Source: Devosia sp. (GTDB taxonomy: Bacteria > Pseudomonadota > Alphaproteobacteria > Rhizobiales > Devosiaceae). Taken from it: a DNA stretch of 64,000 bases. The notes beneath the pieces are model-generated. The model saw only the letters and a list, made by a program, of their open reading frames with translations, ran no database searches and was not told the DNA's origin. Both the position numbers and the translations under genes were made by a program. Each line of letters begins with the position of its first letter. Position 1 is the stretch's first letter. The stretch lies in contig JADJPS010000004.1 in NCBI GenBank assembly GCA_016713105.1, positions 186,001 through 250,000 of the forward strand, read 5' to 3'. Positions 1-7,475 of this stretch are shown here, one piece after another.

Positions 1-129
1 GCGGAGACCAGGGCCTACAAGCTCAAGTGGAGCCACGGCTTCGTCGACGTCGCGGTGCTCGCCGCGGACGGCGCCAGCATCGCAATAGTGAGCAATGCCG
101 GAGCCCGCTTCGGCGCGACGCGGCGATAG
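1..129 (+). CDS. C-terminal fragment of an unidentified protein
   Basis: An open frame runs from the window edge to a TAG at 127-129 and encodes 42 residues ending GARFGATRR. The fragment contains a short hydrophobic, beta-like stretch (FVDVAVLAADGASIAIVSN) that looks like the end of a soluble enzyme domain. The start and most of the gene lie outside the window, so no family can be named. It is called coding because the frame is open to the edge and no longer frame competes; this is weak support. Confidence 0.4.
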   Translation, partial: AETRAYKLKWSHGFVDVAVLAADGASIAIVSNAGARFGATRR

Positions 130-389
130 ACGCGCCATTTTCGTTCAGCACCCGGGTCGCGACCCACTTTCCGCGCGACCCGGGATGCGCTATTCAGACC
201 CGTGCCATCGGCGCCGCCTGTTCGCGGCGCCAACCAGGAAATGCCGAATGTCTTCCCAGTCGGAGATTGCATAACCCCCCGTCCCAAGGTGACGGGGTGT
301 TGAGAACCGGGTGACCGCCAAGCGCGATGCTGGCGGCCGCCGAGCGTTTTCGCGCGACACTGGTCGCGCCTGCCAGGCTACCGAACAAG

Positions 390-644
390 ATGGATATCTC
401 CCGCGAGGAACAGCGGGTACTGCATGCGCTTGCGCAGGGCGGTGCCATTCACGTCCACAAATCCCAGACCGGCAAGATCGTCGCCGTCGAGTGTTTCAAC
501 CGCGAAGGCTGGCTCATGCAGTGCAGCCTGATGCTGGTCAGGAAGCTCAAGCGCCGCAATGCGATAGCCTCTTCCGAGGGGCGTCCCTACCGGGTCACCC
601 GCCGTGGCCTCGAACTGGTCCGCAGCGAGTTCGACAACCGCTGA
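390..644 (+). CDS. YjhX-like (UPF0386) small protein
   Basis: An 84-residue protein beginning MDISREEQRVLHALAQGG. It matches the N-terminal pattern of the YjhX/UPF0386 family: a short helix, then a beta strand with a K/R-rich turn, then CFNREGW. The usual family length is about 85 residues, which is why the ATG at 390 is preferred over the in-frame ATG at 327. In E. coli YjhX has been described as a toxin paired with the acetyltransferase-like YjhQ. No YjhQ-like partner lies beside this gene, so a toxin role here is not supported. The C-terminal half is basic (RKLKRRN, RVTRRG), consistent with nucleic-acid binding. It is followed by dinB after an 88-nt gap that carries its own promoter. Confidence 0.75.
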   Translation: MDISREEQRVLHALAQGGAIHVHKSQTGKIVAVECFNREGWLMQCSLMLVRKLKRRNAIASSEGRPYRVTRRGLELVRSEFDNR

Positions 645-683
645 GAGCGCGCCGCCACCTCCCTCGGGGGTGGCGGTCGTCGC

Positions 684-715
684 TTGACAGGCGCCACTGT
701 GTTCCTGTTATGTTC
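684..715 (+). promoter_or_regulatory. dinB promoter overlapped by an alphaproteobacterial LexA box
   Basis: A TTGACA -35 box lies at 684-689 and a TGTTAT -10-like box at 706-711, with a 16-bp spacer. Overlapping the -10 is GTTC-N7-GTTC (701-704 and 712-715), the LexA operator form known in Alphaproteobacteria. The dinB start codon is 17 nt downstream, after a GGAGGA ribosome binding site. This layout predicts repression by LexA and induction during the SOS response. Confidence 0.75.
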
Positions 716-732
716 CGGCTGGAGGACTTGGC

Positions 733-1980
733 ATGACGGGCGGCGCGAACATTCTCCATGCCGATCTCGACGCCTTCTATGCGTCGGTCGAGCAACTTCT
801 GAACCCCGCATTGCGGGGCAAGCCGATCGCGGTCGGCGGCGGGGTGGTGCTCGCCGCTTCCTACGAGGCCAAGGCCTTCGGGGTGCGGGGCGGCATGGCC
901 GGGCGCAAGGCTCGCGAACTGTGCCCGCAGCTGATTTTCGTGGACGGGCACTACAAGGAATACCAGAGGCTTGGCGACGCCGCGATCAAGGTGCTGGACG
1001 ACTTCACCCCCCTGGTCGAGCGCATCTCGATCGACGAGGCGTTTGCCGATGTATCCGGTACCGCGCACCTGTTCGGGTCGCCGGGCACGATCGCACGGGC
1101 CATCCGCCGGCGCGTCCGGACCGAACTGGGGCTGCCCATCTCGGTCGGCATCGCGCGTACCAAGCATCTGGCCAAGATCGCCTCGCAGGTGGCCAAGCCG
1201 GACGGTCTGGTCGAGGTCGATCCGGCCAGCGAACTGGCGTTCCTGCACGATCTGCCGGTCGAGCTGATGTGGGGCGTCGGCCCGGTGACGCGCGGCAAGC
1301 TCGAGGCCGAAGGCATCCGCACCATCGGCCAGCTTGCCAACACGCCGGGTCACTCGCTGCGCGGGCTGCTGGGCGAGGCGGCCGGCGACAAGCTGGGGGC
1401 CCTCGCCTGGAACCGGGATCCGCGCGCGATCGAGACACGGCACCGGGCCCGATCGGTCGGCGCCCAGTCGGCGCTCGGCCGCAAGCCGGCGACCGAGGCC
1501 GTGTTCCGTCCCACCCTGCTGTATCTGGCCGATCGCATCGGTTCGCGCCTCAGGGCAAAGTCGATGGCGGGGCGGACCATCACCGTCCGCATCCGCTTTG
1601 CCGACATGCACGCCATAACGCGTTCGACCACCCTGCCCGCCCCTGTTGCGGCCACCGCGCTGCTCGCCGAGGTGGCCGAGGATCTGGTCCGAACCGCACT
1701 CTTCACGCATCGGGAGGAGCGCGTGCTGACGCTCCTCGCCATCTCGGTGTCCCACATCGAGCGCTGCCCCGAGTTGCAACTCGAACTGGAACTCGGCCTT
1801 GCCGACGAACGCCAGCGTCCGGGTGCCCGTCGAGGTGCTGCCCGCTGGACCGCCGATCGGGCCGTCGATGCCGTCCGCAGCCGCTTCGGCTGGGAGGCCA
1901 TCGCCTACGGCCCTCTCGCCTTCGACCGCGGCCGCGCGGTTCCCGACACCTTTCGTGAGCTGGCGGAAAGGGAGTTGTAG
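733..1980 (+). CDS. dinB: DNA polymerase IV (Y family)
   Basis: A 415-residue Y-family translesion polymerase. The catalytic site is visible: DLDAFYASVE places Asp11 and Asp13 in the palm, and SISIDEAF-type sequence (ISIDEAF) supplies Asp101 and Glu102. The helix-hairpin-helix stretch (MWGVGPVTRGKLEAEGI) and the C-terminal little-finger region follow. Length fits the family. The ATG at 733 has a strong GGAGGA site and the promoter overlaps a LexA box, so SOS control is likely. A second, structurally different dinB lies at 19965-21285; this copy lacks the N-terminal zinc-ribbon-like extension seen there. It should bypass DNA lesions at the cost of errors. Confidence 0.95.
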   Translation: MTGGANILHADLDAFYASVEQLLNPALRGKPIAVGGGVVLAASYEAKAFGVRGGMAGRKARELCPQLIFVDGHYKEYQRLGDAAIKVLDDFTPLVERISIDEAFADVSGTAHLFGSPGTIARAIRRRVRTELGLPISVGIARTKHLAKIASQVAKPDGLVEVDPASELAFLHDLPVELMWGVGPVTRGKLEAEGIRTIGQLANTPGHSLRGLLGEAAGDKLGALAWNRDPRAIETRHRARSVGAQSALGRKPATEAVFRPTLLYLADRIGSRLRAKSMAGRTITVRIRFADMHAITRSTTLPAPVAATALLAEVAEDLVRTALFTHREERVLTLLAISVSHIERCPELQLELELGLADERQRPGARRGAARWTADRAVDAVRSRFGWEAIAYGPLAFDRGRAVPDTFRELAEREL

Positions 1981-1998
1981 GTCGCCCGGCTCCCCGCC

Positions 1999-2310
1999 CT
2001 CCCCTTCTCCTCCCCCTTGACGGGGGAGGCCGGGAGGGTGCGCCACAGCCTCCCCGGGCTCAGCCGCCCCCTCCCCTTCTCCTCCCCCTCGACGGGGAGG
2101 CCGGGAGGGGTGTGCCCAACCTCCCCGGCGCAACATGCCCCCCTCCCGCGCCTCCCCTTCTCCTCCCCCCTTGACGGGGAGGCCGGGAGGGGTGTGCCCC
2201 CCTCCCCGGTTCAGCCGCCCCAACCCCCGCCCCCCCTTCTCCTCCCCCTTGACGGGGGAGGCCGGGAGGGGGTGTGCCACAGCCTCCCCGGCCTCAGCGT
2301 GCCCCCGCAA
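1999..2310. repeat. Four-copy array of GC-rich hairpin repeats downstream of dinB
   Basis: Four imperfect copies start near 2003, 2075, 2156 and 2235, spaced 72-81 bp. Each holds CTTCTCCTCC, then a palindrome CTCCCC(C)TTGA/CGA(C)GGGGAG, then GCCGGGAGGGTGTGCC, and a CCTCCCCGG that can pair with the CCGGGAGG arm. The array can fold into a chain of paired hairpins and begins about 20 bp after the dinB stop. It resembles REP-like intergenic elements rather than a CRISPR, because repeats and spacers are both imperfect and there is no sharp spacer boundary. Confidence 0.8.
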
Positions 2311-2789
2311 CCCATTGATCCCTCGCCGGACTTCCGCAACTCGTCCCCGAGTTATCCCCGCCGCGCCGGGCTGTGCGATACTGCTTCGGTTCCCGGCACG
2401 GGCGCGGTCGCGTACGGACGGCTGGCCGGGACCTTCGGGGTCGCCGGAGCCGTCCGGTGGCGGGCCGAAGCCATGGGCAACCGGTCGACTGGTCGGGTCC
2501 CGGCCTGGCAACAGGACGTGGAGCGCACCAGCCGCACACGCTCCCTCATGGCGACCGGTTCAACTCAGACCCCGGAAGGACCGGCGCGGCGACGGCCGTT
2601 CATAAATCGCGGACTACCCGCGTGGCCCAACCGCGCCGGTCCCGCCCACCTGCCCCAAAAAGGGGCAGCGCTCTTTGACATCGCCCGGGGCCGATGGCCG
2701 CCGGGGGCCGGAGGCTGCCTCACGCGCCGGCTTCCGGCCGTCGGCATCGCCGGCTATACCCGTCGGTCTCAGCCAGACGGAGGTGTGGC
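2311..2789. other. Intergenic stretch without recognisable gene
   Basis: Between the hairpin array and the methyltransferase start, several frames are open only because the DNA is GC-rich. Their translations are Arg/Pro-rich and low in complexity, with no recognisable motif. No RNA gene or clear terminator is visible. It may be decayed coding sequence or spacer. Confidence 0.4.
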
Positions 2790-3527
2790 ATGGATCATGG
2801 GGACATCTGGAACACTGAGGCAGCCGACACCTACGACACGCCGGGCACCGGCATGTTCGACCCGGTGCTGCTCGCGCAGACTGCGGACCGCCTGGAGACG
2901 CTTGCCGCGGGCGGTGCCATGCTCGAGTTCGCGATCGGGACCGGGCGGATCGCCATCCCCCTGATGGAACGCGGCGTGCCCGTCTCGGGCGTCGAGATGT
3001 CGCCTGCCATGGTCGCGGTGCTGCGCCGCAAGGTCGACGCGACCGCCCTGCCCGTGGTTCTCGGCGACATGACCTCGGCCACGGTGCCCGGCCGCTTTTC
3101 GCTCGTCGCCCTGGTCTTCAACGGCATCTCGAACGTCTTGACCCAGGACGCGCAGATCGCCTGCTTCGAGAACGCGGCGCGCCACCTGTCGCCCGGTGGC
3201 CGTTTCGTCGTCGAACTGTGGGTACCCGAACTGCGTCGCCTGCCGCCGGGTACCGGGGCCGCCGTCTTTGCAGCGGAGCCGGGCTATATCGGCCTCGACA
3301 CCATCGATGTGCTTGGCCAGATCGTGGTCTCGCACCATTTCCGCTTCGGCGACGGGCGCGAGGCACAGCTGTTCCGTTCGCCGCACCGCTATGTCTGGCC
3401 CGCCGAGCTCGACCTGATGGCACGCCTCGCCGGCTTCACCCTCGAGTCCCGGCACGCCGACTGGATCGGTTCGGCGTTCACCGCCGAGTCGACGGCGCAC
3501 GTGTCGGTCTACCGGCTGGCCGGATGA
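2790..3527 (+). CDS. Class I SAM-dependent methyltransferase
   Basis: A 245-residue soluble protein. Motif I of class I methyltransferases appears as LEFAIGTGRIAIPL (about residues 48-60), followed by an acidic strand end (VSGVEMS, Glu binding the SAM ribose), then GDMTS, and ALVFNGISNVL as the motif IV region. Later strands (GGRFVVELWVP) complete the Rossmann fold. The ATG at 2790 is chosen because it starts just before the conserved helix, whereas the longer open frame upstream is Arg-rich. The substrate cannot be told from sequence; small-molecule methylation is most likely. It converges with the gene on the opposite strand, whose stop codon begins at the next base. Confidence 0.85.
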   Translation: MDHGDIWNTEAADTYDTPGTGMFDPVLLAQTADRLETLAAGGAMLEFAIGTGRIAIPLMERGVPVSGVEMSPAMVAVLRRKVDATALPVVLGDMTSATVPGRFSLVALVFNGISNVLTQDAQIACFENAARHLSPGGRFVVELWVPELRRLPPGTGAAVFAAEPGYIGLDTIDVLGQIVVSHHFRFGDGREAQLFRSPHRYVWPAELDLMARLAGFTLESRHADWIGSAFTAESTAHVSVYRLAG

Positions 3528-3842
3528 TCAGTGGCGGGTGACGCCGCTCAGTTCGCGCGCCATGTGCTCCCACTCGGACGAGACGCTGGCGGTGGCGCGC
3601 TTCCTGCCGGCGCGGCGATACCAGTAGTCCGCATTGCCCATGTCAGCCTCGATCCAGTGCAGCAGCGCGTGCACCCAGTCGAACTCGAACACGCCTTCCA
3701 TGGTCTGGACGATGGCGTGGGCTTCTTCCCATTCCGGGCCGACCTTCAGGCCGCCCTTCTTGAGCCACCACAGGGCCTGCAGCGGCTTTGACAGGTCCTT
3801 GGGCGGGGCCGACCAGTCGAGAGTGGTGAACACGTCGGCCAT
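3528..3842 (-). CDS. Conserved small hypothetical protein
   Basis: A 104-residue protein starting MADVFTTLDWSAPPKDL. Its most conserved-looking part is ALLHWIEADMGNADYWYRRAGR, a pattern that recurs in uncharacterised bacterial proteins of this size. It is rich in Trp and His and lacks a signal peptide or membrane segment. An in-frame upstream ATG would add 34 atypical residues, so the start at 3842 is preferred. It follows gatA on the same strand after 115 nt and may be cotranscribed. No function is proposed. Confidence 0.7.
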   Translation of the reverse strand: MADVFTTLDWSAPPKDLSKPLQALWWLKKGGLKVGPEWEEAHAIVQTMEGVFEFDWVHALLHWIEADMGNADYWYRRAGRKRATASVSSEWEHMARELSGVTRH

Positions 3843-3957
3843 GGAGCCAATCCTCCGCAAGGGGGCCGCGGGCTTGCCGGGCAGATCAACAAGTCTCAGT
3901 TTGCGCATGGCCGGGCAGATAGTGCCGAAACCGCTGGGCTTCAAGCAGTTTCGATTC

Positions 3958-5442
3958 TCACCACCAGCGGGTCGGGCCGAAATCGGTGGCGGCGCTGCGC
4001 TCGATCACCCGTCCGGCGGCGAACAGCGTCTCCTCGTCGAACGGCTTGCCGATCAGTTGCAGCCCGAGCGGCAGGCCCGCGGCATCCTTGCCGGCCGGCA
4101 CCGCGATGCCCGGCAGGCCGGCCATGTTCACGGTCACCGTGAAGACGTCGTTGAGGTACATCTTCACCGGATCGGCCTTCATGTCCTCGTCGCCGATGCC
4201 GAAGGCGGCCGATGGGGTCGCGGGCGTCAGCACGGCGTCGATGCCGTCGGCGAAGACCATCTCGAAGTCGCGCTTGATCAGCGTCCGGACCTTTTGCGCC
4301 TGCACGTAGTAGGCGTCGTAGTAGCCGGCCGACAGCACATAGGTGCCGATCATGATACGGCGCTTCACCTCGCGGCCGAAGCCGGCGGCACGGGTCAGTT
4401 CATAGAGGTCGGTGATGTCCTTGCCGGAAGCGCGCAGCCCGTACTTCACCCCGTCATAGCGGGCGAGGTTGGAGGAGGCTTCGGCCGGCGCGACGATGTA
4501 GTAGGCCGGCAGCGCATACTTGGTGTGCGGCAGCGAGATATCGCGAACCGTCGCGCCCTCGGCCTTCAGCCAGGCGATGCCCTGCTGCCAGAGCGCCTCG
4601 ATCTCGTCGGGCATTCCGTCCATGCGATACTCGCGCGGAATGCCGATGGTGAGCCCCTTGACGCCGCGTTCGACGGCCGCGGCGAAATCCGGAACCGCCA
4701 GTTCGACGCTGGTCGAATCCTTGGGATCGAACCCGGCCATCGCGGTCAGCATGATCGCCGCGTCCTCGACGGTACGGGCGATCGGCCCAGCCTGGTCGAG
4801 CGAGGAGGCGAAGGCCACCACGCCCCAGCGCGAGCAGCGGCCATAGGTCGGCTTGATCCCGACCGTGCCGGTCAGCGCCGCCGGCTGGCGGATCGAACCG
4901 CCGGTGTCGGTCGCCGTCGCTGCAGCGCAGAGCCATGCCGACACCGCGGCTGCCGACCCGCCGGACGAGCCGCCCGGTACCAGCTGGGCGTTGGAGTTCT
5001 CGGCGCGCCACGGGTTGATCACCGGCCCGTAGTAGGACGTCTCGTTCGACGAGCCCATGGCGAACTCGTCCATGTTGAGCTTGCCCAGCATCACCGCGCC
5101 GTCGCGCCAGAGGTTCGAGGTGACGCTCGATTCGTATTCCGGCTTGAAGCCGTCGAGGATGTGGCTGGCCGCCTGGGTGTGCACGCCCCTGGTGGCGAAC
5201 AGGTCCTTGATCCCGAGCGGCACGCCCTCGAGCGGTCCGCCCTGCCCCGCCGCCAGCCGCGCGTCGCTCGACTTCGCCATGGCCAGTGCCGCTTCGCCCG
5301 TCACCGCCACGTAGGCGTTGAGCTTGGGATTGGCCGCTTCGATGGCCCCGAGGTAGGCGCCGGTCAGTTCCGTCGAGGTGAAGGACTTGGCCTTCAGCCC
5401 GTCACGGGCGGCGGCAAGGGTCAGTCAGGTCAGGTCGGTCAA
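3958..5442 (-). CDS. gatA: Asp-tRNA(Asn)/Glu-tRNA(Gln) amidotransferase subunit A, with an early in-frame stop
   Basis: GatA hydrolyses glutamine and supplies ammonia to amidate misacylated Glu-tRNA(Gln) or Asp-tRNA(Asn). The amidase triad is present: Lys79 in GIKDLF, Ser159 in GGSSGGS and Ser183 in TDTGGSIRQPAA (numbered from the TTG at 5442). From that TTG the frame reads MTDLT, then TGA (5425-5427), then LTLAAARDGLKAKSF, which is the usual GatA N-terminus. The full product would be 494 residues, the normal length. The first ATG after the stop (5310) would remove 44 conserved residues. Codon 6 therefore looks like a point lesion or consensus error in a gene expected to be essential, or translation starts at the CTG at 5424. 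It belongs to the gatC-GNAT-gatA strand group. Confidence 0.85.
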
Positions 5443-5511
5443 GATGGCGGCTCGCGGCACAACGGCGGAGGGGATGGACGTTCCTACAGAGGTGTTGCGA
5501 TTATCGCAACA

Positions 5512-5995
5512 TCACGCCTCGGCCGTCTCGCCCAGCCACTTCTCGAAGAAGGCCGAATAGACGCTCTCCGGATAGTCCAGGAAGGCGCCGCAGCGGGTGA
5601 AGCCGGCCCTGGTGTAGAGCCGGTGCGCCGGCTCGAATCCCGCGACGTCGCCGGTCTCGAGCATCAGGTGGGCGATCCGCTTGTCGCGGGCCAGCTGGAC
5701 GATGGCCTCGAGCAGGGCCGCGCCGATCCGCTGCCCCCGGATCTCGGGACGGGTGTACATGCGCTTGACCTCGGCCATCCCGTCGGACTCGACCTTCCAG
5801 GGCCCCCATGCCAACGGCCCGGCCGGTTTCGTCCCGCGCCACGAACAGGGTGGTCGCCGCGTCGGCCATCTGCTCGACCGTCATCTGGAACTGGAATTCC
5901 GGCGGCGACAGCGGGTTGAGGTAGGCGTTCAACTCCCGCACCAGCTCCCGGACATCATCCTGGAGCGGCGTTTCGATCGCGATGGTGATCGCCAC
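5512..5995 (-). pseudogene. GNAT family N-acetyltransferase, single-base frameshift
   Basis: Two adjacent frames together make one GNAT protein of about 160 residues. The first (from 5995) gives MAITIAIETPLQDDVRELVREL through LFVARDETGRAVGMGALE. The second gives KVESDGMAEVKRMYTRPEIRGQRIGAALLEAIV, with the acetyl-CoA binding R-G-x-x-I/L-G/A loop (RGQRIGAAL), and ends in FEKWLGETAEA. The switch is near 5803-5806, where one extra G breaks the frame. The gene sits 3 nt after gatC and 69 nt before the gatA start, on the same strand. Substrate is unknown. With a corrected base it would be an intact gene, so a sequencing error is as likely as decay. Confidence 0.75.
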
Positions 5996-5998
5996 GGC

Positions 5999-6286
5999 CT
6001 ACTCCACGACCTTGGGAACCATGAAGAAATTGTCCTCCGTCAGCGGCGCGTTGGCGACGATGCGCTCCGGATAGCCGCCATCGGTCACCACGTCGGTGCG
6101 GCGGCGAAGCTGCATCGGCGTCACCGAGGTCATCGGCTCGACGCCGGACACGTCGACTTCGCCCAATTGCTCGACGAACCCCAGGATGGCGTTGAGTTCG
6201 TCCTGGTACTTGCCGACCTCGCCCTCCTCGATGCGGATACGGGCCAGGCGACCTATGCGCTTCACGGTCTTGGCGTCGACGGACAT
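5999..6286 (-). CDS. gatC: Asp-tRNA(Asn)/Glu-tRNA(Gln) amidotransferase subunit C
   Basis: A 95-residue protein with the standard GatC pattern: MSVDAKTVKRIGRLARIRI at the start, LNAILGFVEQLGEVDVSGVEPMTSV in the middle, and a C-terminal NAPLTEDNFFMVPKVVE. GatC is the small belt-like subunit that wraps around and stabilises GatA and GatB in the transamidosome. It heads a minus-strand group with the GNAT gene and gatA. gatB is not in the window. Confidence 0.95.
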   Translation of the reverse strand: MSVDAKTVKRIGRLARIRIEEGEVGKYQDELNAILGFVEQLGEVDVSGVEPMTSVTPMQLRRRTDVVTDGGYPERIVANAPLTEDNFFMVPKVVE

Positions 6287-6369
6287 CAGGCAACTCCGAA
6301 AGGCTCAACTGGCCCGCGTTCTAGCAATGCCCGGCGTCCAAGAAAAACGAAAAGCGTTGATGGGCGCCA

Positions 6370-6885
6370 TCAAACTTCCAGGGCCATTCCAGGTTCGAGC
6401 GCTACCAGCGAGGTCCCGCCCAGCCGGTCGCGCAGTGCCGCGAACACCTCATCGGCCGTCGCGTCACCGGCGGCGATGGCGATGAGGCGCGGCCGCATGT
6501 CCTCCAGCACTTCGGCGGCCCGCCGCGCAGCGTCGTCGCCGAACACCACGACCACGGCCTCCCGCCCCCAGCGCCCGGTCCGCACGGGATCGCGGGTGAG
6601 CAGCAGCAGCGGCGGTTCCGACGCCGCCGCGAGCAGCGCCCCGCCGGCAATTCCGTGCACGAGTACCTCGGGCAGTTCGGCTTCATCGATCATCGCCGCC
6701 GGTCGCCGCGGCTGCCAGAGTACCGGATCGATCTCGGGCAGGCCTGCCTCGAGCGAAAAGCTGACATCGGCGCCGGACAGCAGTTCCTCGTGTGCCGCAC
6801 CACTTGTCCCCGTGCCCTCGGCAACGAGTATCCTGCCGCCGATATGGATGCGGATCGTGGTGCCGCCGAACCAGGTGAGTTTCAT
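6370..6885 (-). CDS. Degenerate metallo-beta-lactamase-like protein
   Basis: A 171-residue protein starting MKLTWFGGTTIRIHIGGRILVAEG. The N-terminus resembles the first beta strands of UlaG/UPF0173-type metallo-hydrolases (M-K-I-T-W-L-G-H-x-x-x-R-I). However, the expected His is Gly (WFGGTT) and no HxHxDH motif is present anywhere. The protein is also shorter than the usual 220-250 residues. It may be a non-catalytic relative or a structural mimic. It is divergent from ruvX (61 nt gap) and stands alone on the minus strand upstream of gatC. The start at 6885 is chosen because the longer frame upstream is antisense to ruvX. Confidence 0.7.
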   Translation of the reverse strand: MKLTWFGGTTIRIHIGGRILVAEGTGTSGAAHEELLSGADVSFSLEAGLPEIDPVLWQPRRPAAMIDEAELPEVLVHGIAGGALLAAASEPPLLLLTRDPVRTGRWGREAVVVVFGDDAARRAAEVLEDMRPRLIAIAAGDATADEVFAALRDRLGGTSLVALEPGMALEV

Positions 6886-6946
6886 CGCTTGCCTCGCTTC
6901 GATTGCACAGGTAGCCAACCCCTGCGGCCAAGCAAAGGCAGAACGT

Positions 6947-7408
6947 GTGACCGAACCCGACTCGATGCCACTCTCCGCCCTGCCCCCCAGCGGCAAGCTG
7001 CTCGGGCTTGATCTCGGCACGAAGACCATCGGCGTCGCCATCTCCGACGGCATGCGCTATTCGGCAACGCCCCTCGAGACCATCCGGCGCAGCAAGTTCA
7101 CCCAGGACGCCATCCGCATCGACGAATTGATCGTCGAGAACCGGGCAGTCGGCATCGTGCTCGGCCTGCCGCTCAACATGGACGGTTCGGAAGGTCCGCG
7201 CGTGCAGTCCACCCGCGCCTTCGCCCGCAACCTGGCCGCCAGAATCGCCATCCCGATCGTGTTCTGGGACGAGCGGCTTTCCACCTCGGCCGTCACCCGC
7301 ACGCTGATCGAGGCCGACGTGCGCCGCGACAAACGCGCGGAAGTCGTCGACAAGCTCGCCGCCAGCTATATCCTGCAAGGCGCGCTCGAGCGGCTGCGTC
7401 GGGGATAA
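6947..7408 (+). CDS. ruvX: Putative Holliday junction resolvase RuvX (YqgF family)
   Basis: A 153-residue RNase H-fold protein. The first catalytic Asp lies in LLGLDLGTKTIGVAISD, the second strand motif is GIVLGLPLNMDGSEGPR, and the third acidic motif is VFWDERLST. In E. coli the family processes the 5' end of pre-16S rRNA, and Holliday-junction resolution has also been proposed. Start choice is between GTG at 6947 (AAAGGC upstream) and ATG at 6965; both give a near-normal length. It is followed by pyrB after 67 nt on the same strand. Confidence 0.92.
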   Translation: MTEPDSMPLSALPPSGKLLGLDLGTKTIGVAISDGMRYSATPLETIRRSKFTQDAIRIDELIVENRAVGIVLGLPLNMDGSEGPRVQSTRAFARNLAARIAIPIVFWDERLSTSAVTRTLIEADVRRDKRAEVVDKLAASYILQGALERLRRG

Positions 7409-7475
7409 CGGGACCGCTCGCTTGCCAGCCCCTTCCCCCTGCGATAGACCCCGGCAGCATTCGGAACGGAGCGGC

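Noticed and set aside
277..297. Terminator CCCCGTC/GACGGGG before the YjhX-like gene
   Set aside because: A 7-bp stem exists but no T-run follows, so it is not called as a terminator.
390..644. Toxin-antitoxin module
   Set aside because: The protein resembles YjhX, but no YjhQ-like or other antitoxin gene adjoins it.
1999..2310. CRISPR-like array
   Set aside because: The repeats are imperfect, self-complementary and there are no unique spacers of constant length; no cas genes are nearby.
5425..5427. Selenocysteine codon in gatA
   Set aside because: No SECIS-like stem is visible directly after the TGA, GatA is not a selenoprotein, and a base error explains the site more simply.
5681..7000. 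Long plus-strand open frame across gatC and the metallo-beta-lactamase-like gene
   Set aside because: It is antisense to recognised genes and only its ruvX end is homologous to a protein; the rest is GC-driven.
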